NCBI RefSeq assembly: GCF_900549175.1
Contig: NZ_URNN01000103.1
Span: forward strand, 1-12,767
Source of the DNA: an uncultured Prevotella sp.
GTDB lineage: Bacteria; Bacteroidota; Bacteroidia; Bacteroidales; Bacteroidaceae
DNA length: 12,767 bases
Direction of reading: 5' to 3'
Shown one piece after another: positions 1 to 6,096 of this stretch. Positions within the stretch are counted from its first letter, which is position 1, and each line of letters starts with the position of its first letter. Both the position numbers and the translations under genes were made by a program. The notes beneath the pieces are model-generated. The model made no database searches. It worked only from the letters and a program-made list of their open reading frames with translations, and had not been told where the DNA came from.

Positions 1-57
1 CTTTTTTCATCTTGATAAGCTTTTTTAGAACTGTCAAGTTATTCAGTACACTACAAT

Positions 58-142
58 ATGTCTTTCTGTCCAAAAGAAAATATGTCTTTCTGTCCAAAAA
101 GGATTATGTCTTTTTGTCCAAAAATAAACATGTCTTTATGTC
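58..142 (+). repeat. Four direct repeats at exact 24-bp spacing upstream of nrdJ
   Basis: Copies begin at 58, 82, 106 and 130. The first three share an 18-base core of the form ATGTCTTTyTGTCCAAAA; the fourth keeps only ATGTCTTTATGTC. Each copy contains two TGTC half-sites whose starts are 8 bp apart (59/67, 83/91, 107/115, 131/139). All eight half-sites are intact, while the last base of the 4-base spacer varies (C, C, T, A). The array ends about 33 bp upstream of the -33 element of the nrdJ promoter, a plausible place for an upstream regulator. I do not recognise the motif as NrdR boxes or a cobalamin riboswitch. The repeat itself is certain; an operator role is inference. Confidence 0.9.
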
Positions 143-175
143 AGGGTGCGGCGAGATAAAATCATCTGATAATAT

Positions 176-206
176 TTTGTAGTATGGAATAAAGTTGATA
201 ACTTTG
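176..206 (+). promoter_or_regulatory. nrdJ promoter (Bacteroidetes -33/-7 type)
   Basis: TTTG at 176-179 and TAACTTTG at 199-206 are separated by 19 bp. This matches the primary-sigma consensus known for Bacteroidetes (TTTG, about 19-21 bp, TAnnTTTG). Transcription would start near 213, giving a very short leader before the ATG at 229 and no room for a riboswitch downstream of the start. Confidence 0.75.
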
Positions 207-228
207 CCCACCTATTTCATAAAGTGAC

Positions 229-2790
229 ATGGACAACAATAAAACATTTACTTACGATGAGGCTTTCGAGGCCTCATTGAAATATTTCGGAGGCGACGAA
301 CTCGCGGCCCGTGTATGGGTGAACAAATATGCCATGAAAGACAGTTTTGGCAATATTTACGAGAAGTCACCCGAAGACATGCACTGGCGCATAGCCAGAG
401 AAATTGCACGCATAGAGCAGAAGTATGCCAATCCGATGAGTGTGGAGGAAATATTCGGATTGCTTGACCATTTCCGTTACATAGTGCCCGCCGGCAGCCC
501 CATGACAGGCATCGGCAACGACTATCAGGTGGCGTCGCTGAGCAACTGCTTCGTGATAGGACTTGACGGCAACGCCGACTCCTATGGTGCCATTATGCGC
601 ATTGACGAGGAGCAGGTGCAACTGATGAAACGTCGCGGCGGGGTGGGGCACGACCTGAGCCACATACGTCCGAAAGGTTCGCCTGTGAACAACTCCGCCC
701 TGACCTCAACGGGTCTTGTTCCCTTCATGGAGCGGTACAGCAACTCCACACGTGAGGTGGCGCAAGACGGACGCCGCGGTGCGCTGATGCTTTCGGTGAG
801 CATCAAGCATCCCGACAGCGAAGCCTTTATCGATGCCAAGATGACGGAAGGAAAGGTGACGGGAGCCAACGTGTCGGTGAAAATCGACGACGAGTTTATG
901 CAGGCTGCCGTGGAGAACAGACCTTATATACAGAAATTCCCGATAGACAGCGACGCACCCCAATTCAGCAAGGAGGTGAACGCCGCGGCTCTGTGGGAGA
1001 AGATTGTGCACAACGCATGGAAGAGCGCCGAACCCGGAGTGCTGTTCTGGGACACCATCCTGCGCGAGAGCATACCCGACTGCTATGCCGACCTGGGCTT
1101 CCGCACGGTGTCTACCAATCCGTGCGGCGAGATACCGCTGTGCCCCTATGACTCGTGTCGCCTGCTGTCGATAAACCTCTATTCGTATGTGGTCAATCCG
1201 TTTACGCCGGAAGCATATTTCGACTACGACCTGTTCCGCAAGCATGTGGCTGCCGCGCAGCGTCTGATGGACGACATTGTCGACCTCGAGCTGGAGAAGA
1301 TAGACTGTATCATGGCCAAGATAAAGACAGACCTGCAGAGCGACGAGGTGAAACAGGCCGAGTATCATCTGTGGGAGAAGATAAAGCGCAAGAGCGGTAT
1401 GGGCCGCCGCACGGGTGTGGGCATCACGGCCGAGGGCGACATGATAGCAGCCATGGGGTTGCGTTATGGCACGCAGGAAGCCACCGACTTCTCTGTTGAG
1501 GTGCACCGCAGTCTGGCGCTTGCCGCCTACGGCTCGTCGGTGACGATGGCCCGTGAGCGCGGTGCCTTCGCTGTGTACGACGCTGCCCGCGAGGCTAACA
1601 ACCCGTTCATCATGCGCCTGAAGGATGCCGACCCGCAGCTTTATGAGGACATGGCGAAATACGGCCGCCGCAACATAGCCTGTCTGACCATTGCCCCGAC
1701 GGGTACCACGAGCCTAATGACACAGACCACGAGCGGAATAGAGCCGGTGTTCATGCCGGTGTACAAGCGCCGCCGCAAGGTCAATCCCAACGACACCGAA
1801 GTGCACGTGGACTATGTTGACGAGGTGGGCGACTCGTTCGAGGAGTACATTGTTTACCATCACAAGTTCCTCACATGGATGGAGGCCAACGGCATAGACA
1901 CCGGAAAGCGCTATACGCAGGAAGAGATTGACGCTCTTGTGGAACGCTCACCTTATTATAAGGCCACGGCAAACGATGTGGACTGGCTGATGAAGGTGAA
2001 GATGCAGGGTGCCATACAGAAGTGGGTGGACCACTCCATAAGCGTTACCGTCAATCTGCCCGGCGATGTGGACGAGGCTTTGGTGAACCGTCTTTATGTG
2101 GAGGCATGGCGGTCGGGCTGCAAGGGCTGCACGATATATCGTGACGGCAGCCGTTCGGGCGTGATGATTTCGGTGTCGAAGAAGGACAAGAAGAAAAAGG
2201 ACGAAGCGGCTGACAACGCCGTTCCGTGCAAGCACCCGGAGGTGACCGAGGTACGGCCGAAAGAGCTGGAGTGCGACGTGGTGCGCTTCCAGAACAACAA
2301 GGAGAAGTGGGTGGCCTTTGTAGGTCTGCTCAACGGCTATCCCTACGAGATATTCACAGGCTTGCAGGATGACGAGGAAGGCATCGTGCTGCCCAAGACA
2401 GTGACAAAGGGAAAGATAATAAAGAACACGGGTGAGGACGGCCGCCACCGCTACGACTTCCAGTTTGAGAACAAGCGCGGATACAAGACCACGGTGGAGG
2501 GACTGAGCGAGAAGTTCAACCCTGAGTACTGGAATTATGCCAAGCTCATCAGCGGCGTGCTCCGTTACCGCATGCCGATAGCCCATGTCATCAAGCTCGT
2601 AGGTTCGCTGCAGCTGAAGAGCGAGAGCATAAACACCTGGAAGAACGGTGTGGAGCGTGCCCTCAAGAAGTATATCGTGGACGGCACGGAGGCCAAGGGC
2701 CAAAAGTGTCCGGTGTGCGGTCATGAGTCGCTGGTATATCAGGAGGGATGCCTCACGTGCAAGAACTGCGGTGCTTCGCGCTGCGGATAG
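229..2790 (+). CDS. nrdJ: Adenosylcobalamin-dependent (class II) ribonucleotide reductase
   Basis: This enzyme reduces ribonucleotides to deoxyribonucleotides in the cytoplasm, using adenosylcobalamin to generate the thiyl radical. Visible landmarks are SLSNC (Cys107), the catalytic NPCGE motif (Asn297, radical Cys299, Glu301) and Cys310, exactly 11 residues later, which is the expected redox partner of Cys107. The finger-loop motif APTGTTS lies at 489-495 and GCKGCTIYRDGSR at 630-642. A lysine-rich linker (650-658) leads to a TSCPD-type domain (about 675-795). The tail is Cys-rich: Cys827, 830, 841, 844, 847 and 852, ending SRCG, a typical NrdJ terminus that relays electrons from thioredoxin. 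The protein begins directly with the reductase fold and shows no N-terminal ATP-cone, so dATP feedback inhibition through that domain is not expected. At 853 residues it is of normal length for this group. It has its own promoter and terminator and is probably monocistronic. No separate small subunit or activase gene lies beside it, as expected for class II. The start at 229 fits the promoter. Confidence 0.96.
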   Translation: MDNNKTFTYDEAFEASLKYFGGDELAARVWVNKYAMKDSFGNIYEKSPEDMHWRIAREIARIEQKYANPMSVEEIFGLLDHFRYIVPAGSPMTGIGNDYQVASLSNCFVIGLDGNADSYGAIMRIDEEQVQLMKRRGGVGHDLSHIRPKGSPVNNSALTSTGLVPFMERYSNSTREVAQDGRRGALMLSVSIKHPDSEAFIDAKMTEGKVTGANVSVKIDDEFMQAAVENRPYIQKFPIDSDAPQFSKEVNAAALWEKIVHNAWKSAEPGVLFWDTILRESIPDCYADLGFRTVSTNPCGEIPLCPYDSCRLLSINLYSYVVNPFTPEAYFDYDLFRKHVAAAQRLMDDIVDLELEKIDCIMAKIKTDLQSDEVKQAEYHLWEKIKRKSGMGRRTGVGITAEGDMIAAMGLRYGTQEATDFSVEVHRSLALAAYGSSVTMARERGAFAVYDAAREANNPFIMRLKDADPQLYEDMAKYGRRNIACLTIAPTGTTSLMTQTTSGIEPVFMPVYKRRRKVNPNDTEVHVDYVDEVGDSFEEYIVYHHKFLTWMEANGIDTGKRYTQEEIDALVERSPYYKATANDVDWLMKVKMQGAIQKWVDHSISVTVNLPGDVDEALVNRLYVEAWRSGCKGCTIYRDGSRSGVMISVSKKDKKKKDEAADNAVPCKHPEVTEVRPKELECDVVRFQNNKEKWVAFVGLLNGYPYEIFTGLQDDEEGIVLPKTVTKGKIIKNTGEDGRHRYDFQFENKRGYKTTVEGLSEKFNPEYWNYAKLISGVLRYRMPIAHVIKLVGSLQLKSESINTWKNGVERALKKYIVDGTEAKGQKCPVCGHESLVYQEGCLTCKNCGASRCG

Positions 2791-2827
2791 TCTTTAGGAA
2801 TAAGTTTTTTGTTTTGAATATGAAAAT

Positions 2828-2872
2828 ACGGAGATGCAGTGCTTGTAAGGGTAGGCTGTATCTCCGTTTTTC
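2828..2872 (+). terminator. Intrinsic terminator after nrdJ
   Basis: A 12-bp stem pairs 2828-2839 (ACGGAGATGCAG) with 2856-2867 (CTGTATCTCCGT), with one G-U pair and a 16-base loop. It runs into a five-T tract at 2867-2871. It sits 38 bases after the nrdJ stop codon and separates nrdJ from folB. Confidence 0.8.
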
Positions 2873-2905
2873 ATTGTCGGGACGGGCTGTGGTCTTTGAG
2901 AACAG

Positions 2906-2936
2906 TTTGATTATGTGTTCAAATTTTATATTCTTT
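2906..2936 (+). promoter_or_regulatory. Possible weak folB promoter
   Basis: TTTG at 2906-2909 is followed after 19 bp by TATTCTTT (2929-2936), which keeps the TA but is a poor match to the TTTG part of the -7 consensus. It lies downstream of the nrdJ terminator and just ahead of the folB start at 2944, where some promoter is needed. The start site would fall at or next to the ATG, so the assignment is weak. Confidence 0.3.
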
Positions 2937-2943
2937 ATGTGAT

Positions 2944-3315
2944 ATGGACAGTTTTATTTTCTTGCGTGACGTGCGTTTGAGGGCATTTCACGGTGTCGAC
3001 CCGCAGGAGACGGCGGTGGGAGGCGACTTTGTGGTTAACCTGCGTGTGGGGTATGACTTCAGCCGGGCAATGGCGACGGACGATGTGGGTGACACGTTGA
3101 GTTACGCCGATTTGTATGACATTGTGAAACGGGAGATGGGTGTGCCGTCGAAGTTGCTCGAACATGTGGCGGGGCGTATTGCCGCGGCAGTGGTGGAATA
3201 CTGTCCGGCCATACGGTCAGTAGACCTTACTGTAACCAAGGTGAATCCGCCCATGGGTGCCGACTGCGGCGGGGCAGGGGTTGAAATTCATTTAATAAAT
3301 GATAAAACTTTTTGA
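2944..3315 (+). CDS. folB: Dihydroneopterin aldolase
   Basis: FolB converts 7,8-dihydroneopterin to 6-hydroxymethyl-7,8-dihydropterin and glycolaldehyde in tetrahydrofolate synthesis; it is cytoplasmic and oligomeric. The 123-residue length is typical. Family landmarks are all present: RLRAFHGVDPQE with Glu22, TLSYADLYDIV with Tyr54, LLEHVA with the pterin-binding Glu73, and TVTKVNPP with catalytic Lys99. These positions closely match the well-studied staphylococcal enzyme (Glu22, Tyr54, Glu74, Lys100). The gene stands alone between the nrdJ terminator and the amidase gene, 53 bases upstream of the latter. No other folate gene is visible, so it is not in a folate operon here. Read-through into the amidase gene is possible because no terminator separates them. 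Confidence 0.95.
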   Translation: MDSFIFLRDVRLRAFHGVDPQETAVGGDFVVNLRVGYDFSRAMATDDVGDTLSYADLYDIVKREMGVPSKLLEHVAGRIAAAVVEYCPAIRSVDLTVTKVNPPMGADCGGAGVEIHLINDKTF

Positions 3316-3319
3316 TATA

Positions 3320-3351
3320 TTTCAGTTTTACTGGGAAAATAACTACTTTTG
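3320..3351 (+). promoter_or_regulatory. Probable promoter of the amidase-MCE operon
   Basis: TACTTTTG at 3344-3351 is a perfect TAnnTTTG -7 element. The only upstream partner at suitable distance is TTTC at 3320-3323 (20-bp spacer), one mismatch from the -33 consensus. Transcription would begin about 10 bases before the ATG at 3369. Confidence 0.55.
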
Positions 3352-3368
3352 CGTAATTTATCATCGGT

Positions 3369-4820
3369 ATGGGCAGAAAAACGGTTATACTTTTGTGGTT
3401 GATGTTGTGTCTTGCGGCAACAGTCGTGGCTGACAACAAGCAGTTCACTCTCGTCATCGACGCCGGGCATGGCGGGCACGATGCCGGGGCCTTGGGAAAA
3501 TTCTCGAAGGAGAAGACCATCAATCTCAATGTCGCTTTGGCTTTCGGACGTTATGTCGAGAACAACTGTCCGGACGTGAAGGTGATATACACCCGCAAGA
3601 CGGATGTCTTCATTCCGCTTCACGAGCGGGCGAACATTGCCAACAGAAACAAGGCCGACCTGTTCGTGTCCATACATACCAATGCGTTGCCGAAGGGCAG
3701 GGTGGCACGCGGACTGGAGACGTACACGCTGGGTATGAACCGCGCGTCGGATAATTTTGATGTCGCTGCGCGTGAGAACTCGGTGATTCTGATAGAAAAA
3801 GACTATAAGCAGCGTTATGAGGGATTCGACCCGCGCTCCTCGGAGAGCTATATCATGTTTGAGTTCATGCAGGACAAGAACATGGCGCAGAGTGTTGAAC
3901 TGGCAAAGGTGGTGCAGAGGCGTACCTGTGCATCGGCCGGCCGCCAGAACAAGGGGGTGAAGCAGGCCGGTTTTCTGGTGCTGCGCGAAACGTCGATGCC
4001 GAGCTGCCTGATAGAACTGGGGTTCATCACCACACCCGACGAGGAGACCTATCTCAATTCGTCGGCGGGAATAGACGCTTTGGGCAAAGGCATTTATCAG
4101 GCTTTTACAGACTACCGTAGCAAGTTCGACAAGAAGGTTACGGTGCCTTACAAGGCGGAAACGAGCCGGAAGATAAACATTCCGAGCGTGGTGCCGCAGG
4201 AAGTTCCGGAGCAAAAGGCGGTGAACAAGCGTGACAAGCGCAAAGGCAACGGCGAGGCTGCCGCCCCTGTTGCGGTTACAGACAGCAAGAGCATCATGGC
4301 CGAGTTGGCCGATGCCCGCAACGGCAGGGTAAAAGACACTTCAGACAGCGATGCCTCGACCGGACGGGTTGGCGGAGAACCACAACAGGATGGCAGAAAA
4401 ACGGAACCGGTTCCGGTGGCGGAGAAGAAGCCGGCCGCTGTGGGCAAGCCGGATTCTGCGGCAGTGAAGCCTGCGGCGGACAATGCGCCTTCAAGGAAAA
4501 CGGACGTTCCGGTACCGTCGGCAGGAGGGGCTGAGCCCGAAGCCGTGCCCGTGTTCAAGGTGCAGATAATGGCGAGCAGCCGCCATCTGGACAGCAATGC
4601 CGCGGTGTTTAAGGGACTGGACAACGTCGGTTCTTATGAAGAGGGCGGACTTTATAAGTTCACTTACGGTTCGTCGGTTGACTATAATGAGATATCCGCC
4701 CTGCGGAAGAGCATACTCGACAAGTTTCCCGAGGCGTTTGTGGTGGCTTTCAAGGATGGCCGCAAGATGAATGTGGCGGAGGCGATACGTGAATTTAAAA
4801 GTAACAGAAACAAAAGATAG
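3369..4820 (+). CDS. N-acetylmuramoyl-L-alanine amidase with C-terminal SPOR-like domain
   Basis: This is a periplasmic zinc amidase (Amidase_3, AmiA/B/C type) that cuts the bond between MurNAc and the stem peptide, normally to split septal peptidoglycan. Residues 1-21 form a signal peptide ending AATVVA. The zinc ligands are His34 (DAGHGGHD), Glu48 (SKEKTINL) and His103 (SIHTNA); Glu216 in CLIELGFITTPDEE is the catalytic glutamate. The segment around 130-185, between the second His and the last Glu, is long, as in AmiB/AmiC where it forms an autoinhibitory helix released by an activator; this point is inference. Residues about 255-393 are a low-complexity Pro/Ala/Lys-rich linker. Residues 395-472 (starting FKVQIMAS) resemble a SPOR domain, which binds denuded septal glycan strands. 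The gene is followed after 5 bp by an MCE gene, an arrangement I recall as common in Bacteroidales. AmiC would be a reasonable name, but orthology is unproven, so no symbol is given. Confidence 0.92.
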   Translation: MGRKTVILLWLMLCLAATVVADNKQFTLVIDAGHGGHDAGALGKFSKEKTINLNVALAFGRYVENNCPDVKVIYTRKTDVFIPLHERANIANRNKADLFVSIHTNALPKGRVARGLETYTLGMNRASDNFDVAARENSVILIEKDYKQRYEGFDPRSSESYIMFEFMQDKNMAQSVELAKVVQRRTCASAGRQNKGVKQAGFLVLRETSMPSCLIELGFITTPDEETYLNSSAGIDALGKGIYQAFTDYRSKFDKKVTVPYKAETSRKINIPSVVPQEVPEQKAVNKRDKRKGNGEAAAPVAVTDSKSIMAELADARNGRVKDTSDSDASTGRVGGEPQQDGRKTEPVPVAEKKPAAVGKPDSAAVKPAADNAPSRKTDVPVPSAGGAEPEAVPVFKVQIMASSRHLDSNAAVFKGLDNVGSYEEGGLYKFTYGSSVDYNEISALRKSILDKFPEAFVVAFKDGRKMNVAEAIREFKSNRNKR

Positions 4821-4825
4821 ACGAT

Positions 4826-5728
4826 ATGAAGTTTTTTACAAAAGAGGTCCAAATAGCATGTGTGGCTATATTAGGCGTTGTGGTGTTGTTCTTCGGGCTG
4901 CAGTTTCTGAAGGGGCTGAGCCTGCTCTCAAATGACAATACCTATTATGTGACGTTCGATGACATCAGTGGCTTGTCGGCTTCAAGTCCCGTATATGCCA
5001 ACGGCTACAAGGTAGGCGTGGTGAAGGACATTGTCTACAATTACAGTGGCGACGGAAAGATTGTGGCTGCCGTAGGACTGTCAAAGGAGATGCGTCTGCC
5101 CAAAGGCTCTACTGCCGAGATAGAAAGCGACATGCTCGGCAACGTGAAGATGAATCTGGTGCTTGCCGGCAATCCTCTGGAGAGTGTCGCTGCGGGTGAT
5201 ACCATACAGGGCGGCAAGGATTCGGGCATGCTGGGCAAGGCGGCCAACATGTTGCCGGCGGTAGAGAAGATGCTGCCCAAGATAGACTCCATCCTGACAA
5301 GTCTCAACGCACTTATGGCCGATCAGGCATTGGCCAACTCACTGCACAACGTGAACCGCATAACGGACAATCTTGCCGCGACGACATCGCAGCTCAACAC
5401 GCTCACGGCAAGTCTCAACCGTAAGGTGCCGGGCATGCTGGACAAGGCCGACAATGTGCTTTGCAATACCGAACAGCTGACGGGAAAGCTCAGTGACATC
5501 GATTTTGCCGCGACAATGACAAAGGTTGACGCAACGCTAAACAACGTAAACCGCCTGACGGCAGCCCTCGACAGCAAGGAAGGTACACTGGGGCTGCTGA
5601 TGCGCGACCCGCAGCTCTATTACAACCTCTCGTCGACCATGCGCAGCGCCGATTCGCTGCTCATCGACTTGCGCCAGCACCCCAAGCGCTATGTTCATTT
5701 CTCGGTATTCGGTAAGAAGGACAAGTAA
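4826..5728 (+). CDS. MCE/MlaD family lipid-transport substrate-binding protein
   Basis: MCE proteins form hexameric rings or tubes in the periplasm that carry phospholipids between the inner and outer membranes, working with an MlaE-type permease and MlaF-type ATPase. The 300-residue protein has one N-terminal membrane anchor (about residues 8-28), an MCE domain (about 38-115: YYVTFDDISGLSASSPVYANGYKVGVV, then SDMLGNVKMNLVL), and a long predicted helical region (about 135-285) expected to face the periplasm. The end HPKRYVHFSVFGKK resembles the conserved tail of Bacteroidetes homologues. It starts 5 bp after the amidase stop, so it is almost certainly co-transcribed and perhaps translationally coupled. 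The mlaE and mlaF homologues are not in the window. The pairing with a division amidase suggests coordinated handling of peptidoglycan and outer membrane, but this is inference. Confidence 0.9.
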   Translation: MKFFTKEVQIACVAILGVVVLFFGLQFLKGLSLLSNDNTYYVTFDDISGLSASSPVYANGYKVGVVKDIVYNYSGDGKIVAAVGLSKEMRLPKGSTAEIESDMLGNVKMNLVLAGNPLESVAAGDTIQGGKDSGMLGKAANMLPAVEKMLPKIDSILTSLNALMADQALANSLHNVNRITDNLAATTSQLNTLTASLNRKVPGMLDKADNVLCNTEQLTGKLSDIDFAATMTKVDATLNNVNRLTAALDSKEGTLGLLMRDPQLYYNLSSTMRSADSLLIDLRQHPKRYVHFSVFGKKDK

Positions 5729-5767
5729 GCGGAATATTTTTATTTAGTCTAAATAAAGGCGTTCCGC
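5729..5767. other. Symmetrical dyad directly after the MCE stop codon
   Basis: GCGGAA (5729-5734) pairs with TTCCGC (5762-5767), and TTTATTTAG (5739-5747) pairs with CTAAATAAA (5749-5757); four unpaired bases lie between on each side and T5748 is the exact centre. It begins at the base after the TAA. As RNA it could form a 3' hairpin for the amidase-MCE transcript, but no T-tract follows, so it is not a standard intrinsic terminator. Confidence 0.6.
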
Positions 5768-5816
5768 CGGAAAAAGCCCGGAAAGTGGCGAAAGCCCTTA
5801 TTTATAACAGATTGTG

Positions 5817-5863
5817 ATATTCTGCCACATATCGACAGAAAAAGTCGGTATGTGGCAGAATAT
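5817..5863. other. Long near-perfect inverted repeat between the MCE gene and dnaA
   Basis: The arms 5817-5836 (ATATTCTGCCACATATCGAC) and 5844-5863 (GTCGGTATGTGGCAGAATAT) pair over 20 bp with a single G-T pair; the loop is AGAAAAA (5837-5843). As RNA it would be a very stable hairpin on either strand, yet neither side has a terminator T-tract. It lies 137 bases upstream of the dnaA -33 element. The remainder of the 5729-6096 gap shows no convincing gene. Confidence 0.85.
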
Positions 5864-5999
5864 TGTGTAATAAGCTGATAGACAAAAGGTTGGAATTGAC
5901 AAAACGGTAAAAGCCATAAGAAGGGTGCAAAACACACTTAAAGCCCCAATAATAAGCCTGTTACGGGTTTTCTTTCATGGGCAGATTGAAATCGTGACA

Positions 6000-6031
6000 T
6001 TTGTTTATCTCGGGAAAAAAGGCGAACTTTG
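6000..6031 (+). promoter_or_regulatory. dnaA promoter
   Basis: TTTG at 6000-6003 and GAACTTTG at 6024-6031 are 20 bp apart; the -7 element has one mismatch (G for T) to TAnnTTTG. The start site would be near 6038, leaving a leader of roughly 58 bases before the dnaA ATG. No clear DnaA box is seen, so autoregulation by DnaA is not supported by sequence. Confidence 0.6.
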
Positions 6032-6096
6032 CACTTCCAAAAATCTTATAGCATTATATTACTGCATAAAGAAACGATAGAAAATTAACGCCCGAA

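Noticed and set aside
58..142. CRISPR array
   Set aside because: Repeats are 18 bases with 6-base gaps, far too short for CRISPR spacers, and no cas gene is near.
58..142. Plasmid-type iterons
   Set aside because: The spacing is iteron-like, but the neighbours are chromosomal housekeeping genes and there is no rep gene in the window.
2748..2942. Short plus-strand frame of 64 codons overlapping the nrdJ end
   Set aside because: It runs straight through the nrdJ terminator hairpin and has no promoter, so it is not a gene.
3288..4214. Open frame of 308 codons opposite the amidase gene
   Set aside because: It is a shadow of the amidase; its product is Arg/His-rich without known motifs, and it also overlaps the amidase promoter and the folB end.
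5749..5937. Minus-strand frame of 62 codons in the mlaD-dnaA gap
   Set aside because: It spans the long inverted repeat at 5817-5863, has no -7 element upstream on that strand and shows no recognisable motif apart from general hydrophobicity.
5729..6096. Chromosomal origin of replication beside dnaA
   Set aside because: No cluster of DnaA boxes and no classic AT-rich unwinding region is visible, and in Bacteroidetes dnaA is often far from oriC.
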